From the NCBI GenBank assembly GCA_016929395.1, contig JAFGIX010000032.1:55418-119417 (forward strand): a stretch of DNA of 64,000 nt. Reading direction: 5' to 3'. The notes below the pieces were generated by a model. The model ran no database searches. It was given only the letters and a program-made list of their open reading frames with translations, and was not told the DNA's origin. Of the stretch, positions 43,918 to 53,783 are shown in pieces; within the stretch, counting starts at the first letter, position 1; every line of letters begins with the position of its first letter. Source of the stretch: Candidatus Zymogenus saltonus (GTDB lineage: Bacteria; Desulfobacterota; Zymogenia; Zymogenales; Zymogenaceae). Both the position numbers and the translations under genes were made by a program.

Positions 43918-46152
43918 TTAAATTCCCATCGATTTTGCAACGAGCTCCAGGATGTCGAACGCCTTCATGGAGTCTCCCTTTTCGAGCTCCTTGATGCCGT
44001 CCGAGAGCATCGTCAGGCAGAAGGGACACGCGGTGCCTATCGTTGAGTAGCCCTTGTCTATGGCGTCCTGGGTCCTGACGTGATTTATCCGCTTTCCGAT
44101 GGTCTCTTCCATCCACATCCTGGCGCCGCCCGCGCCGCAGCAGTAGCTCTTCGTCTGGTTCCTGGTGAACTCCTTGACCGAAACGCCGGGGATGGAGTTC
44201 AATATCTTCCTCGGCTGGTCGTAGATGTTGTTGTAGCGGCCAAGAAAGCAGGAGTCGTGATACGCCACGCCGTTCACGCCGTCCACCGGCTTTTCGAGCT
44301 TGATCCTCCCCTGTTTGATCAGGTCGAGGATAACCTCGGTAAAGTGGAACACCTCGAATTTTCCCCCCTCGTTCTGCGGGTACTCGTTCTTGAGGCAGTT
44401 GTAGCCGTGGGGACAGGTCGTAACGATCTTCTTTACGTTGTAGCCGTTCATTATCTCGATGTTCTGCTGGGCGAGCATGGCGTAGAGGTACTCGTTTCCG
44501 GCCCTCCTGGCGCTGTCTCCGCAGCATCCCTCCTCCTGACCGAGGATACCTATCTTGACGCCCGCCTTGTCCATGATCTTGACGAATGAGGTAGCGACCT
44601 TTTTGTAGAGGTCGTCAAACGAGCCCGCGCACCCCACGTAGTAGAGGTACTCGACGTCCGGGTCTTCCGCCAGTGTCTTGACGGGGAGGTCCTTCGCCCA
44701 GTTTCCCCTCTCGTGGAAGCCGAAGCCGTAGGGATTGGAGTTGTTCTCCATGTTTCTCATGGTAGTTGTCAGCTCGGCTGACATATCTCCCTCCATCAGG
44801 ACCTTGTAGCGTCTCATGTCGATGATCTTCTGGGGATGCTCAATGAGAACGGGACACGCCTCAACGCAGGCGAGACAGGTTGTGCACGCCCATATCGCGT
44901 CGATGTCGTTAGCCTCTCCGATCAAGGCTTTTGACTCGATCTCTTCCGCCGCCGTCCCCTTGAAGAGGGCGGGGGCGCGCTCGGCGAGGTTGTCGTTGGT
45001 GTCAAGGATGATCCTCTTGGGAGAGAGCGGCTTCTCCGACAGGTGGGCGGGACAGACGTCCTGACAGCGCCCGCAGTCGGTGCAGGCGTCGCCGTCGAGG
45101 ATCTGTTTCCACGTAAACTGCTCCGGGTAAGAGACGCCGAAGCTCTCGGCGTTTTCCATATCCTCGATCGGGGTCAGCGCCCCCCTCGGCTCGAGATTCC
45201 TGAAGAAGACGTTGATCATCGATGTGATTATGTGCTGCAGCTTGCCCAGGAAGAGGTAGCTGATGAAGCCCATTGCGAGGAGCAGGTGCACCCACCAGTT
45301 GACCTTGTGGGCGGTTATCAATCCGCTCTCGGAGATGGCGCCGTTAAAGAGATTGGCCAAGACCAGACCCGCCGGAGACCACTTCGCAAGCTCCGGATTG
45401 TAATAGTAGGCGTTCCTTACGATGTAGACGTTTTCTTCGGTTACCGCCTCGTCGTCAACGGTTATACCGGCCTCGTTCGCCTTTACGATAAGCTCTTTAT
45501 CGGTCCACTCAGGAAACTCGGCACGAAAGGCCTCATCTTGTCCTTCCAACAGGCCGCTCATCCTGATGACCGCCTTGTTGTTACTGACCTCGGTCAGAGA
45601 CATTCTGAGCCCCTCGTTGACAAAGCCTGTCACAAGGATCAGCAAGATGAGGATAAGGGAGATGGTGTCGGTTACCTTTCTGCCGAGGCGCTCCGGCCTC
45701 TGGATGTAACGTATGACCATAAAAACGAGAATCGCCAGGATTGCAGCAAGCCCAGCCACATCGAGAAAGACCGAATACCACTTGTAAAAATTGCCGTACC
45801 AGAAACGGACGTCGAACAGGAGGATGGTGAAGTCCTCCTGAATCACCACTATGGCGGTTCCGATGAAGAGGACGACGAATCCCCAGAAGAGCAAGAGGTG
45901 GGAGATTCCCGGGACCTTCTCCTTTAAGAGCTTAAACTGAAGGAAGATGTACTGCACTATCCCCCAGATTCTCTTTCCGATCTGGTCCGTCCGCTTCTCG
46001 GGCTGCCCGAGTCTCCAAACCTTTATCTTCTTGAACAGGAGGCATATGAATAGAGCCGTAACGACCAAGGCTATTCCATACACGATGAACCTCACGATGC
46101 CGTGGGGTCCTCCCAGGTTGAAGAAGACTTCACGCGAAATATTGTAGTCCAT
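43918..46152 (-). CDS. Membrane Fe-S oxidoreductase, Etf:quinone type
   Basis: A 744-residue protein. The N-terminal third has about six transmembrane helices of NarI-like, heme-binding type. The middle has a dicluster ferredoxin domain ('CTDCGRCQDVCPAH', 'CTTCLACVEACPV'). The C-terminal third carries two HdrD-type CCG cysteine motifs ('GQEEGCCGDSARR', 'KSYCCGAGGARMW'). This is the membrane oxidoreductase encoded beside etfBA in Geobacter, Syntrophus and similar anaerobes, taken to move electrons from reduced Etf to menaquinone. It lies 60 bases after etfA and is the last gene of the operon. Confidence 0.93.
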   Translation of the reverse strand: MDYNISREVFFNLGGPHGIVRFIVYGIALVVTALFICLLFKKIKVWRLGQPEKRTDQIGKRIWGIVQYIFLQFKLLKEKVPGISHLLLFWGFVVLFIGTAIVVIQEDFTILLFDVRFWYGNFYKWYSVFLDVAGLAAILAILVFMVIRYIQRPERLGRKVTDTISLILILLILVTGFVNEGLRMSLTEVSNNKAVIRMSGLLEGQDEAFRAEFPEWTDKELIVKANEAGITVDDEAVTEENVYIVRNAYYYNPELAKWSPAGLVLANLFNGAISESGLITAHKVNWWVHLLLAMGFISYLFLGKLQHIITSMINVFFRNLEPRGALTPIEDMENAESFGVSYPEQFTWKQILDGDACTDCGRCQDVCPAHLSEKPLSPKRIILDTNDNLAERAPALFKGTAAEEIESKALIGEANDIDAIWACTTCLACVEACPVLIEHPQKIIDMRRYKVLMEGDMSAELTTTMRNMENNSNPYGFGFHERGNWAKDLPVKTLAEDPDVEYLYYVGCAGSFDDLYKKVATSFVKIMDKAGVKIGILGQEEGCCGDSARRAGNEYLYAMLAQQNIEIMNGYNVKKIVTTCPHGYNCLKNEYPQNEGGKFEVFHFTEVILDLIKQGRIKLEKPVDGVNGVAYHDSCFLGRYNNIYDQPRKILNSIPGVSVKEFTRNQTKSYCCGAGGARMWMEETIGKRINHVRTQDAIDKGYSTIGTACPFCLTMLSDGIKELEKGDSMKAFDILELVAKSMGI

Positions 46153-46212
46153 AAGATCTCTCTCTACAAAGGTTTAGGGGGGCTTTGGACGCCCCCCGTT
46201 TCTACACTTCAA

Positions 46213-47187
46213 TTACTCGGCCAGAAGCTTCTTGACTTCTTTGGTCAGCTCCGGGACCAACTTGAAGAGGTCTTCCACGATGCCGTAATCCGCCTTGGAG
46301 AATATCGGAGCGTCCGCGTCCTTGTTGACCGCAACGATGTACTTAGACGAGCCCATTCCGGCCAGGTGCTGGATGGCTCCCGAGATTCCGCATGCTATGT
46401 AGAGGGAGGGAGAGACCGTCTTTCCGGTCTGTCCCACCTGGTCCGAGTGGGGTCTCCATCCGGCGTCCACGGCGGCCCTCGATGCGCCCACCGTGGCGGT
46501 GGATCCCAGTGCGTCCGCAAGCTCCTCCAGTATTTTGTATTCGTCCGGACCCTTCATGCCCCTTCCGCCGGAGACGATAATATCGGCCTCTGTGAGGTCA
46601 ACCCTGTCTCCCGCCTCCTGCTTCAGCTCCTTCAATGCGGCCTTGGCGTCTCCGAGGGAGACCGAGACCTTCTCGACGGCTCCCGCCTTGGCGTTTTCCT
46701 CCGCCGGGAAGACCTTGGGCCTTCCCGCCGCAACCTGCGGGGTTCCGTTTATCTTTATCGTAACGAAAGCCTTGCCGGCGAATACCGGCCTTAAGGCCAT
46801 GAGGGAGTTGCCGTCCATATCCAATTTTACACAGTCCGACGCCATAGCGGTGTCAAGCCTTGCCGCCACCCTGGGAAGGAGGTCCTTCCCCATGGCGGAG
46901 GCTCCGCCTATCAAGACCTTGGCGTCCTTTGCGACCTCCGCCACTGCCTGGGCGTAGAGATCGGGGACGTAATCCTTGAGCTTGGCGTCTTCCACAACGA
47001 AGACCTTGTCGGCACCGTACTTGCCGAGGTCGGCGGCCATACCGCTGACACTGTCGCCTACCACGACCGCGCAGCACTCACCGCCCATACTGTCGGCGAG
47101 CTTACGACCTGTTGTCACCATCTCGAAGGAGACCTTCCTTAAAGCCCCCCCTCTCTGTTCGGCGAAAACCAGAACTTCCTTTGCCAT
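46213..47187 (-). CDS. etfA: Electron transfer flavoprotein, alpha subunit
   Basis: A 324-residue EtfA of normal length. N-terminal domain I ('[19 protein letters not shown]'), then the FAD domain with '[18 protein letters not shown]', '[14 protein letters not shown]', '[20 protein letters not shown]' and '[17 protein letters not shown]'. It accepts electrons from acyl-CoA dehydrogenase and passes them to the membrane Fe-S oxidoreductase encoded next. It lies 36 bases after etfB. Confidence 0.96.
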   Translation of the reverse strand: MAKEVLVFAEQRGGALRKVSFEMVTTGRKLADSMGGECCAVVVGDSVSGMAADLGKYGADKVFVVEDAKLKDYVPDLYAQAVAEVAKDAKVLIGGASAMGKDLLPRVAARLDTAMASDCVKLDMDGNSLMALRPVFAGKAFVTIKINGTPQVAAGRPKVFPAEENAKAGAVEKVSVSLGDAKAALKELKQEAGDRVDLTEADIIVSGGRGMKGPDEYKILEELADALGSTATVGASRAAVDAGWRPHSDQVGQTGKTVSPSLYIACGISGAIQHLAGMGSSKYIVAVNKDADAPIFSKADYGIVEDLFKLVPELTKEVKKLLAE

Positions 47188-47223
47188 TTTTTATCTCCTT
47201 GAATCTTATTTACCCTTGGGGGA

Positions 47224-47982
47224 TTAAATCACCTTGGCTTCTTCCCGAAGCGCCTTGACCAGTGCCGCGGCCTTGGTTGCCGCGTCGTCTCCCTCGATGA
47301 TCCTTCCGGGTGGACGCTCCGGCGGTGCCTCCCACTTTACGATCACTGCCTTGGCATCGCCCAAGGAGATGTCCTTCTGATCGAGGGGCTTCTTTTTGGC
47401 CTTCATAATACCCGGGAGAGACGCGTAGCGCGGCTCGTTAAGTCCCTTCTGACACGCGATGACCGCGGGAAGGGCGACCTCAACGATCTCCTTTCCGCCC
47501 TCGATCTCCCTGGTGCAGACGGCCTTATTGCCCGAGAGCTCGACCTTGGTTACCACCGTAACACACGGGATACCCATCAGCTCCGCCACCATCGGGCCGA
47601 CCTGCGCCATATCGTCGTCTATCGCCTGCTTTCCGCAGAAGATGATCTTGTAATCACCAGCCTTCAACTCCTCGGCCAACGCCTTTGCCAAACCCAGGGC
47701 ACAGGCAGAGCCCTCTCCTGCGTTGAGCAAAACGCCCTTGTCCGCGCCCATGGCGAGCGCGGTCCTTATCGCCTCAACGGCCCTTTCCGAGCCGAGGCTT
47801 ATGATGGTAACCTCACCGGCTCCTGCGGCCTCCTTGATCTTCAAGGCCTCCTCGACACCGAACTCGTCGTAAGGGTTCATAACAAACTTTACCCCCTCCT
47901 TGACGTATCCCGAGCCGTCGGGTGCCAATTTGATCAAGGCCTCCGTATCCGGAACCTGCTTCATAATGACAGCTGAGTTCAC
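47224..47982 (-). CDS. etfB: Electron transfer flavoprotein, beta subunit
   Basis: A 252-residue EtfB starting 'MNSAVIMKQVPDTEALIKL', with 'MNPYDEFGVEEALKIKEA', 'ALAMGADKGVLL', 'CGKQAIDDDMAQVGPMVAELM' in pieces, and 'LPAVIACQKGLNEPRYASL'. It forms the heterodimer with EtfA. The sequence gives no sign of a second FAD, so it belongs to the ordinary non-bifurcating type as far as the motifs show. It lies 34 bases after the acyl-CoA dehydrogenase gene. Confidence 0.95.
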   Translation of the reverse strand: MNSAVIMKQVPDTEALIKLAPDGSGYVKEGVKFVMNPYDEFGVEEALKIKEAAGAGEVTIISLGSERAVEAIRTALAMGADKGVLLNAGEGSACALGLAKALAEELKAGDYKIIFCGKQAIDDDMAQVGPMVAELMGIPCVTVVTKVELSGNKAVCTREIEGGKEIVEVALPAVIACQKGLNEPRYASLPGIMKAKKKPLDQKDISLGDAKAVIVKWEAPPERPPGRIIEGDDAATKAAALVKALREEAKVI

Positions 47983-48016
47983 TTTTTAGCCTCCTTAAAA
48001 CATTTAATATTTACTG

Positions 48017-49159
48017 TTATCCTTTAATCAAGCTCTGTGATATGACGAGGCGCTGAACCTCCGAGGTTCCCTCGTATATCTCCGTTATCTTTGCGTCCCT
48101 GAAGTAGCGCTCCACCGGATAATCTTTTGTATAACCGTAACCGCCGTGAATCTGGATCGCCTTCGTTGCGGCCCACATGGCGGTCTCCGACGCAAAGAGC
48201 TTGGCCATTGCCGCCTCCTTGCTGTAGCGGACATCACCCTTATCCTTTAGCTTTGCCGCCCTCCATGTCAGGAGCCTTGCAGCGTCAAGCCTCGTCGCCA
48301 TATCGGCTATCATCCACTGAAGCGCCTGAAAGTTGATGACAGGCTGGCCGAACTGCTCTCTGGTCTTGCCGAACTCTATGCTTTCTTCCAGGCTGCCCTT
48401 GGCGATGCCCAACGCCTGAGAGGCAATGCCGATCCTGCCCCCGTCGAGCGTGTGCATCCCGATCTTGAATCCCTCTCCCTCCTTTCCGAGGAGGTTTTCT
48501 TTAGGCACCTTGACGTCCTCGAAAACCAGCTCCACGGTGGACGAGCCAACGATTCCGAGCTTGTTCTCGAGCTTCCCTACGGAAAAGCCGGGCGTTCCCT
48601 TCTCCACGATTATCATGGAGAGACCCTTGTGCTTGTCCTCGCCGGTCCTTACCATGACCACCGCTATTTCGGCCTCTTTGCCGTTGGTAATAAAATTCTT
48701 TGTCCCGTTGATAATGTAGCTGTCGCCGTCGAGCTTTGCCGTTGTCCTCGTCCCCGCCGAATCCGTCCCGGCGCCCGCCTCGGTCATTCCAAAGCATCCT
48801 ATCTTCTGTCCCTGGGCCAGAGGCGTCAGGAATTTCACCTTCTGCTCCTCTGTGCCAAAATAGTATATCGGGGCGGCACAGAGAGACGTGTGGGCGCTCA
48901 TAATGACGCCGGTGGAGGCACAGTGTCTCGATATCTCCTCTATGGCGATGGCGTAGGATACGTAGTCCATCCCCGAGCCGCCATACTGCTCCGGAAATAC
49001 CATCCCCATCAGGCCCAGCTCCGCCATCTTTGCGACGCTTTCCGTAGGATACTTGTGCTCCCTGTCCACCTCCTCCGCTCTCGGTTTAAGCTCCTCTTCC
49101 GAGAACTTCTTGGTCATGTCATAGATCATCCTCTGTTCTTCTGTAAGCTCAAAATACAA
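48017..49159 (-). CDS. Acyl-CoA dehydrogenase
   Basis: A 380-residue flavoprotein. 'CFGMTEAGAGTDSAGTRTTA' and 'YIINGTKNFITNG' are the family signatures, 'RYFRDAKITEIYEGTSEVQ' contains the catalytic Glu, and 'IQIHGGYGYTKDYPVER' lies before it. It oxidises acyl-CoA to 2-enoyl-CoA and reduces Etf, encoded next. The Glu position and length are those of short- or medium-chain enzymes. It is preceded by a 120-base gap with a stem-loop. Confidence 0.95.
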   Translation of the reverse strand: MYFELTEEQRMIYDMTKKFSEEELKPRAEEVDREHKYPTESVAKMAELGLMGMVFPEQYGGSGMDYVSYAIAIEEISRHCASTGVIMSAHTSLCAAPIYYFGTEEQKVKFLTPLAQGQKIGCFGMTEAGAGTDSAGTRTTAKLDGDSYIINGTKNFITNGKEAEIAVVMVRTGEDKHKGLSMIIVEKGTPGFSVGKLENKLGIVGSSTVELVFEDVKVPKENLLGKEGEGFKIGMHTLDGGRIGIASQALGIAKGSLEESIEFGKTREQFGQPVINFQALQWMIADMATRLDAARLLTWRAAKLKDKGDVRYSKEAAMAKLFASETAMWAATKAIQIHGGYGYTKDYPVERYFRDAKITEIYEGTSEVQRLVISQSLIKG

Positions 49160-49205
49160 CTTTCGTCACCCCCTTTCGGTGCTTCATTTCTTTATTGAAA
49201 TCAAT

Positions 49206-49250
49206 GCCGGGCATCTTATCTTAACCTTGCACCAATCCGGTTTGCCCGGC
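49206..49250 (-). other. Intercistronic stem-loop
   Basis: GCCGGGCA and TGCCCGGC form a perfect 8-bp stem with a 29-base loop, between the HAD/ECH and acyl-CoA dehydrogenase genes. There is no T-run, so it is more likely an mRNA-stability or processing element than a terminator. Confidence 0.45.
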
Positions 49251-49281
49251 TGTAAACCTTAAAACGCCTATTAGCCTATTA

Positions 49282-51258
49282 CTACTTGTCCTTGAAGTTA
49301 GGCGCCCTCTTCTCGATGAAGGCCGCGATACCCTCCTTCTTGTCCTCCGTCGGGACGAGCTTGCCGAACTCCTTAGACTCGATCTTGAGCCCTTCTTCCA
49401 AGGTAGTCATGTAACCCTTGACGACGGCCGTCATGGCGGCTGTAATGGCAAGCCTGCTCTTTCCGGCCATCTGGGTTGCCAGCGCCTTGGCGTCCTTGAT
49501 GAGGTCCGCCGGGGCGGAGACCTTGGTAACCAGGCCATACTCGTATGCCTCTTGGGCCGAGAGGAACCTTCCGGTGGTCACCAGCTCTATTCCCCTTGCA
49601 AGCCCGACGATCCTGGGCACCCTCTGGGTCCCGCCGAAGCCGGGGATGATGCCGAGGTTTATCTCCGGAACGCCGATCTGCGCCTTGGATGATGCGTACC
49701 TGATGTGACAGGCGGACGCTATCTCAAGGCCGCCGCCGAGGCAGTAGCCGTTGATAGCGGCGATGACCGGCTTCGAGGCCTGCTCGATCTTGTCCAGGAC
49801 CTTCTGTCCCATGCGGGTCATCTCCTCGCCGAGCTTCGGATCGTCTATAAACTGGATCTCCTTGATGTCCGCGCCGGCCACGAAGACCGTCCCCGCGCCT
49901 GTGAGGATTATCGCCCTCACCTTGTCGTCCTTGAAGGCGGCATTGAAGGCCTCCTCGATGTCTTCTACCGTCTGCTTCGCCAGAGCGTTCATCGGGGGAT
50001 TGTCCACGTACATCAAGGCAACGCCGTTGTCGTCCACCTTGTAGTGGCATCTCTTGAGGAGTCTCCTCTTCCCCGAGGCGAGGTCGTCAAGAATCTTCGG
50101 TGCGGCGAATCTGACCTTGTCCACCGACTTTGCGTACTCGTCGAACTTCTTCTTCACCTCATCCCAGCCCATTATCAGTTCGGCGTAGTGGAGAGGGCCC
50201 CATGCGGTCTTGTAGGGGAAGCCCGTTCCGTAGACCATTCCCGTATCGACGTCGTAGGGGGATGCGAAGCCCTCGTCGACCAGCATCAAGGCCTCCCTGA
50301 TCTGAATGAGGATAAGCCTTGAGATGTCGAACTTGGCCTTTGTGGGGGTCACGTTTTTGCGCTCCTCCTCGAGGATCTTCAGGAACTCGTCGCTGTTGGG
50401 GGCGCCCTCCTTGGTGTAGTCGTAGAATCCCTTCTGGGACTTCTGGCCCAGGAGACCCGCGTCCACCATCCTCTTCATCAGGGGCATTACCCTGCAGCGC
50501 TCGCCGTAGGCCTCCTCCAGGGTTCCTGCGGCGTGGGTTCCCACGTCAAGACCCACGAGGTCGGTGAGAATGAACGGCCCCATCGGCATCCCGAACTCCA
50601 CTGCGGCCTTGTCTATCTCCTGGGTCGTGAGGCCCGGAGTGTCAAGAAGGGCCGCCATCGCCTCTCCCATGTAGGGGATGAGGGTCCTGTTTACCGCAAA
50701 TCCGGCGCAGTTACCCACCTCGATCGGTATCTTCTTGATCTTTGTCGAAAAGTCCATCATCGTCTCGACGACTTTATTGTCGGTACCGGGGTAGTAAATG
50801 ACCTCGACCAGCTTCATGACATTTGCCGGGTTGAAGAAGTGAAGGCCGACGACCTTATCGGGCCTCTTGGTGGCCTTCGAGATCTCCTCGATGGAAAGAG
50901 ACGAGGTATTCGTGGCAAAGATGGTGTGTTCGGGGCATGCTCCTTCGAGATCGGCAAAGACCTTCTTCTTGATATCCATGACCTCAGGAACCGCCTCGAT
51001 GATGAGATCCACATCTTCAAATCCGTCAAATGTCAGCGTGCCTTTGATAAGCGCCATTCCGCCGTCGGCAACCTCTTGGGCCATCTTTCCCTTCTTGACT
51101 CTGCCGTCGTATATCTTTTTACACCCCTCGATCGCCTTGTCGACAAATTTCTGCTCGATGTCCTTTACCAACGTCTCGATTCCCACGGAGCTTAATACGT
51201 AGGCGATACCGCCGCCCATAGCCCCGCCGCCGATTACTCCTACTTTTTTGATTTCCAT
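49282..51258 (-). CDS. 3-hydroxyacyl-CoA dehydrogenase / enoyl-CoA hydratase fusion
   Basis: A 658-residue bifunctional enzyme. The N-terminal part is a 3-hydroxyacyl-CoA dehydrogenase ('VGVIGGGAMGGGIAYVLSS' for NAD, 'GLHFFNPANVMKLVEVI', 'FAVNRTLIPYMGEA'). The C-terminal part from about 410 is an enoyl-CoA hydratase ('FVAGADIKEI', 'INGYCLGGGLEIASACH', 'INLGIIPGFGGTQR' with the Glu/Gly pocket). This order is the reverse of E. coli FadB/FadJ and common in anaerobes. It performs steps two and three of beta-oxidation. A thiolase is not in the window. Confidence 0.95.
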   Translation of the reverse strand: MEIKKVGVIGGGAMGGGIAYVLSSVGIETLVKDIEQKFVDKAIEGCKKIYDGRVKKGKMAQEVADGGMALIKGTLTFDGFEDVDLIIEAVPEVMDIKKKVFADLEGACPEHTIFATNTSSLSIEEISKATKRPDKVVGLHFFNPANVMKLVEVIYYPGTDNKVVETMMDFSTKIKKIPIEVGNCAGFAVNRTLIPYMGEAMAALLDTPGLTTQEIDKAAVEFGMPMGPFILTDLVGLDVGTHAAGTLEEAYGERCRVMPLMKRMVDAGLLGQKSQKGFYDYTKEGAPNSDEFLKILEEERKNVTPTKAKFDISRLILIQIREALMLVDEGFASPYDVDTGMVYGTGFPYKTAWGPLHYAELIMGWDEVKKKFDEYAKSVDKVRFAAPKILDDLASGKRRLLKRCHYKVDDNGVALMYVDNPPMNALAKQTVEDIEEAFNAAFKDDKVRAIILTGAGTVFVAGADIKEIQFIDDPKLGEEMTRMGQKVLDKIEQASKPVIAAINGYCLGGGLEIASACHIRYASSKAQIGVPEINLGIIPGFGGTQRVPRIVGLARGIELVTTGRFLSAQEAYEYGLVTKVSAPADLIKDAKALATQMAGKSRLAITAAMTAVVKGYMTTLEEGLKIESKEFGKLVPTEDKKEGIAAFIEKRAPNFKDK

Positions 51259-51301
51259 GATATATTTCTCCCTTATATAGATTGATATTTTTTAAGCTAT
51301 G

Positions 51302-51934
51302 CTATCTCGCGCTTTCCTTTGCCTCTTTCCCCTTTATGAAATCCTCTTTGCCCTTTTGAATAATCCCCGAGAGAAAAAAATCGGCCACCTGCTCCGCCGC
51401 GATATCTATACTGTATTTGCTCTTTGGGGCAAACAGAAACATCGTTGAAAGCTCATCCAACGCCCCGAAGAAAGAGCGCTTCACCAGACCGGGCATTACA
51501 TCGTCGCCGAAATATCCCTCTTCCTTTCCCTCCCGGATTATCCGGGAAATGATATTCAGGTATTCGATGAACTTCCTGTTCTTGTACTCACGCATGAATT
51601 TCGAGCTCTGTCTCAACTCAACCTGGATTACCTCGGCGAGGTTTCTATTATCCCTAACCATGCTCAGATGGATCAGGGCAAACCGCCTGATCTTGTCGAT
51701 CGGATTCGCCTCTTTTTCGATGCTCTCCTTCATGTTCTTTATGATCTTGTCCATCTCCTCCTCGAAAAGGGAGATGAGAATGTCGTCTTTGTTCTTGAAG
51801 TAGAGATAGACGGTGCCGTCTGCCACCTGCGCCTCCTTGGCAATCTCCGAGACGCGGGAGTTATAAAAGCCGTTCTTTGCAAACACCTTTATTGCGGCCT
51901 TTATTATTTTTGAGTGTTTGTCCTGATTCTTCAT
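51302..51934 (-). CDS. TetR-family fatty-acid regulator, FadR (YsiA)-like
   Basis: A 210-residue TetR protein. The helix-turn-helix region 'EIAKEAQVADGTVYLYFKNK' followed by 'DDILISLFEEEM' is very close to Bacillus FadR (YsiA), and the ligand domain contains 'AEVIQVELRQSSKFMREY', also like that protein. Such regulators release DNA when they bind long-chain acyl-CoA. It is the first gene of the minus-strand beta-oxidation operon, 44 bases before the fused HAD/ECH gene. The operator at 52089-52106 matches the Bacillus FadR consensus, so it probably regulates its own operon. Confidence 0.92.
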   Translation of the reverse strand: MKNQDKHSKIIKAAIKVFAKNGFYNSRVSEIAKEAQVADGTVYLYFKNKDDILISLFEEEMDKIIKNMKESIEKEANPIDKIRRFALIHLSMVRDNRNLAEVIQVELRQSSKFMREYKNRKFIEYLNIISRIIREGKEEGYFGDDVMPGLVKRSFFGALDELSTMFLFAPKSKYSIDIAAEQVADFFLSGIIQKGKEDFIKGKEAKESAR

Positions 51935-52088
51935 ATTCTATGGTTCGTTCCTTGAAATCGATTCCAGCTTCAAAGGTGAGAAATCATCGCTATAGCAAAT
52001 TATCCGCCGGAGGCAAGGTATTAAAAACAGCCTATCCCAATATCTCCTAACTTCTCCTGTAATTCTTTCTGCCCCCCACTGTGGAGAA

Positions 52089-52106
52089 TGAATGATTACT
52101 CATTCA
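52089..52106. promoter_or_regulatory. FadR-type operator
   Basis: TGAATGATTACTCATTCA: 7-bp perfect arms TGAATGA/TCATTCA around TTAC. It fits the Bacillus FadR consensus TGAATGANTANTCATTCA at every fixed position. It lies just downstream of the minus-strand promoter at 52115-52144, over the expected start of transcription, where binding would block the fad operon. Confidence 0.88.
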
Positions 52107-52114
52107 CAACAGCA

Positions 52115-52144
52115 TTTCTACCATAAATATTGAAAGGGTGTCAA
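52115..52144 (-). promoter_or_regulatory. Promoter of the fad operon
   Basis: On the minus strand, TTGACA (52139-52144), an 18-base spacer and TAGAAA (52115-52120). The operator begins eight bases further on. The leader to the TetR start is about 170 bases. Confidence 0.65.
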
Positions 52145-52474
52145 GAAAAAATTAGGGATAGATAAATATTGTTTTTATGTCTTTAGCAAGAATAATCCGA
52201 TTATAATCGATAATCGATCTATTTGAAAAGGCAGTATTGAAAATCCTTCATCGGCGACTATAACAAACCTGCTTTCACCATTTTTCGTTGACTTAACGAA
52301 AAAAACGGTTATAATCTTTATCGTTTCCTTTTTTAAAGCGATCATCCACACCGTCGCAGCCTGATATCTGAAAAGTGCTATCGGTTATATTCCGTTTTTT
52401 ATCATTTGCCATACTGTCGGGAAGGTTTTTTCGCCCTGCCCCCAAGCATTCTATCTTATTTTGGTGAGAGTTTG

Positions 52475-53611
52475 GTGAACAGCTATTTCATATACTCCGA
52501 GGAGAGCTCGAATTTTGAGTACGATCCCGATCATCCTTTCAGGCCCGAGCGTTCGCTGATGCTGAAAAAACTCCTCGAAAAGTACGACCTTCTGAAAGAG
52601 CCCTGGATCGAGGTGGTGCCTCCCGAGCCGATACCGAGAGAATTGCTGCTCCTCTTTCACTCAGAAAAGTATCTTAAGACATTGGAGGCCGCCGGGAAGG
52701 GGGAGGTAACGGAGGACACAATCCATGCGGGATTGGGAACGAACGACAATCCTATCTTCAAGGATATGTTTGAGAAATCGAACCTTGCGGCGGGGGGAAC
52801 CCTCGTGGGGACAAGACTTGTCCTCGAAGCCGAGGGGAAGGCCTTTGCCTTCAATCCCACCGGAGGTTTTCATCACGCCTACCCCGACTATGCCGAGGGT
52901 TTCTGCTACATAAACGACATTGCAATTGTGGGAAAAATGCTGAGGAGGGACGGTCTCAGGTTTGCGTACATCGATGTCGACGCCCACCACGGAAACGGGG
53001 TGGAGACGGCGTTTTACGATGACGACGGTGCCCTCGTGATATCGATCCATCAATCGGGAAAGACGCTCTATCCCGGAACCGGATTTGAGGACAGCTTCGG
53101 GGAAGGTGCGGGAGAAGGCTACAACATCAACATTCCCCTTCCTCCGCATACCGACGACGATCTTTACCTCAAGGCATTTTACGAGATCGTGACCCCGGCG
53201 GTGGATACCTTTTCTCCGGACGTTGTCCTGTTCGAGATGGGAACGGATACAATGGCCAACGATCCCTTGACTAACCTTTCTCTCACGAACAACAGCTTTG
53301 AGGCGATAGCCCTCGAGGTGGGGAGGCTTTCGGAAAAGCTGATCGGCATGGGCGGCGGCGGGTACAATGTCGACAGCACGTCCAGGGCCTGGGCCGTGGC
53401 GTGGGCGGCGATAAACGGCTTCGAGATGGATAATCCGTACGCCGGCATAGTAGGGGGTGTAATGACGGGCCCTGAGATCGAGGGGGGCACCCTCCTCGAC
53501 AATCCGATATATATTACAGGCCCTACGAGAGAGCGGAACAGGGAGGAGCTGGACAGGGTGCTTAAATATATTAAAGAGAATATTTTCCCGAAGATAGGGG
53601 TCAAGGGCTGA
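52475..53611 (+). CDS. Histone deacetylase / AcuC family deacetylase
   Basis: A 378-residue zinc deacetylase. Zinc ligands and catalytic His are visible: 'NPTGGFHHAYPDYAEGFC' (His-His), 'YIDVDAHHGNGVETAFY' (D-x-H), 'EMGTDTMANDPLTNL' (Asp) and 'GMGGGGYNVDSTSRAW' (catalytic Tyr). It would remove acetyl or other acyl groups from lysines or polyamines in the cytoplasm. GTG 52475 ('MNSYFIYSEE') has GGTGAG about seven bases upstream and fits the family start; the frame stays open upstream to a TTG at 52406. Its location next to the beta-oxidation operon, as in acu loci, may point to control of acyl-CoA enzymes. Confidence 0.9.
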   Translation: MNSYFIYSEESSNFEYDPDHPFRPERSLMLKKLLEKYDLLKEPWIEVVPPEPIPRELLLLFHSEKYLKTLEAAGKGEVTEDTIHAGLGTNDNPIFKDMFEKSNLAAGGTLVGTRLVLEAEGKAFAFNPTGGFHHAYPDYAEGFCYINDIAIVGKMLRRDGLRFAYIDVDAHHGNGVETAFYDDDGALVISIHQSGKTLYPGTGFEDSFGEGAGEGYNINIPLPPHTDDDLYLKAFYEIVTPAVDTFSPDVVLFEMGTDTMANDPLTNLSLTNNSFEAIALEVGRLSEKLIGMGGGGYNVDSTSRAWAVAWAAINGFEMDNPYAGIVGGVMTGPEIEGGTLLDNPIYITGPTRERNREELDRVLKYIKENIFPKIGVKG

Positions 53612-53783
53612 GTCTGTTTACGGATATTCACAGCCTTCCAACCCAACTTTTCCCGGTCGATTTGATCGAGATCGGACTCTCGGAAATGGGGCAATGTTTT
53701 TGAACTTGAAGATGCTTTCGAGGGGGCTGGAATCTCGTGATCGAATCCGAATGAAATAATCATACAAAAAAAGGTGGAAAGCC

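Larger units (their letters stand above)
51935..52474. other. Regulatory gap between the fad regulator and the HDAC gene
   Basis: Divergent intergenic region without a supported gene. It holds the FadR-type operator and the fad promoter (described separately). The part near 52200-52400 is AT-rich and may contain the promoter of the HDAC-like gene; I cannot assign boxes there with confidence. Confidence 0.5.
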
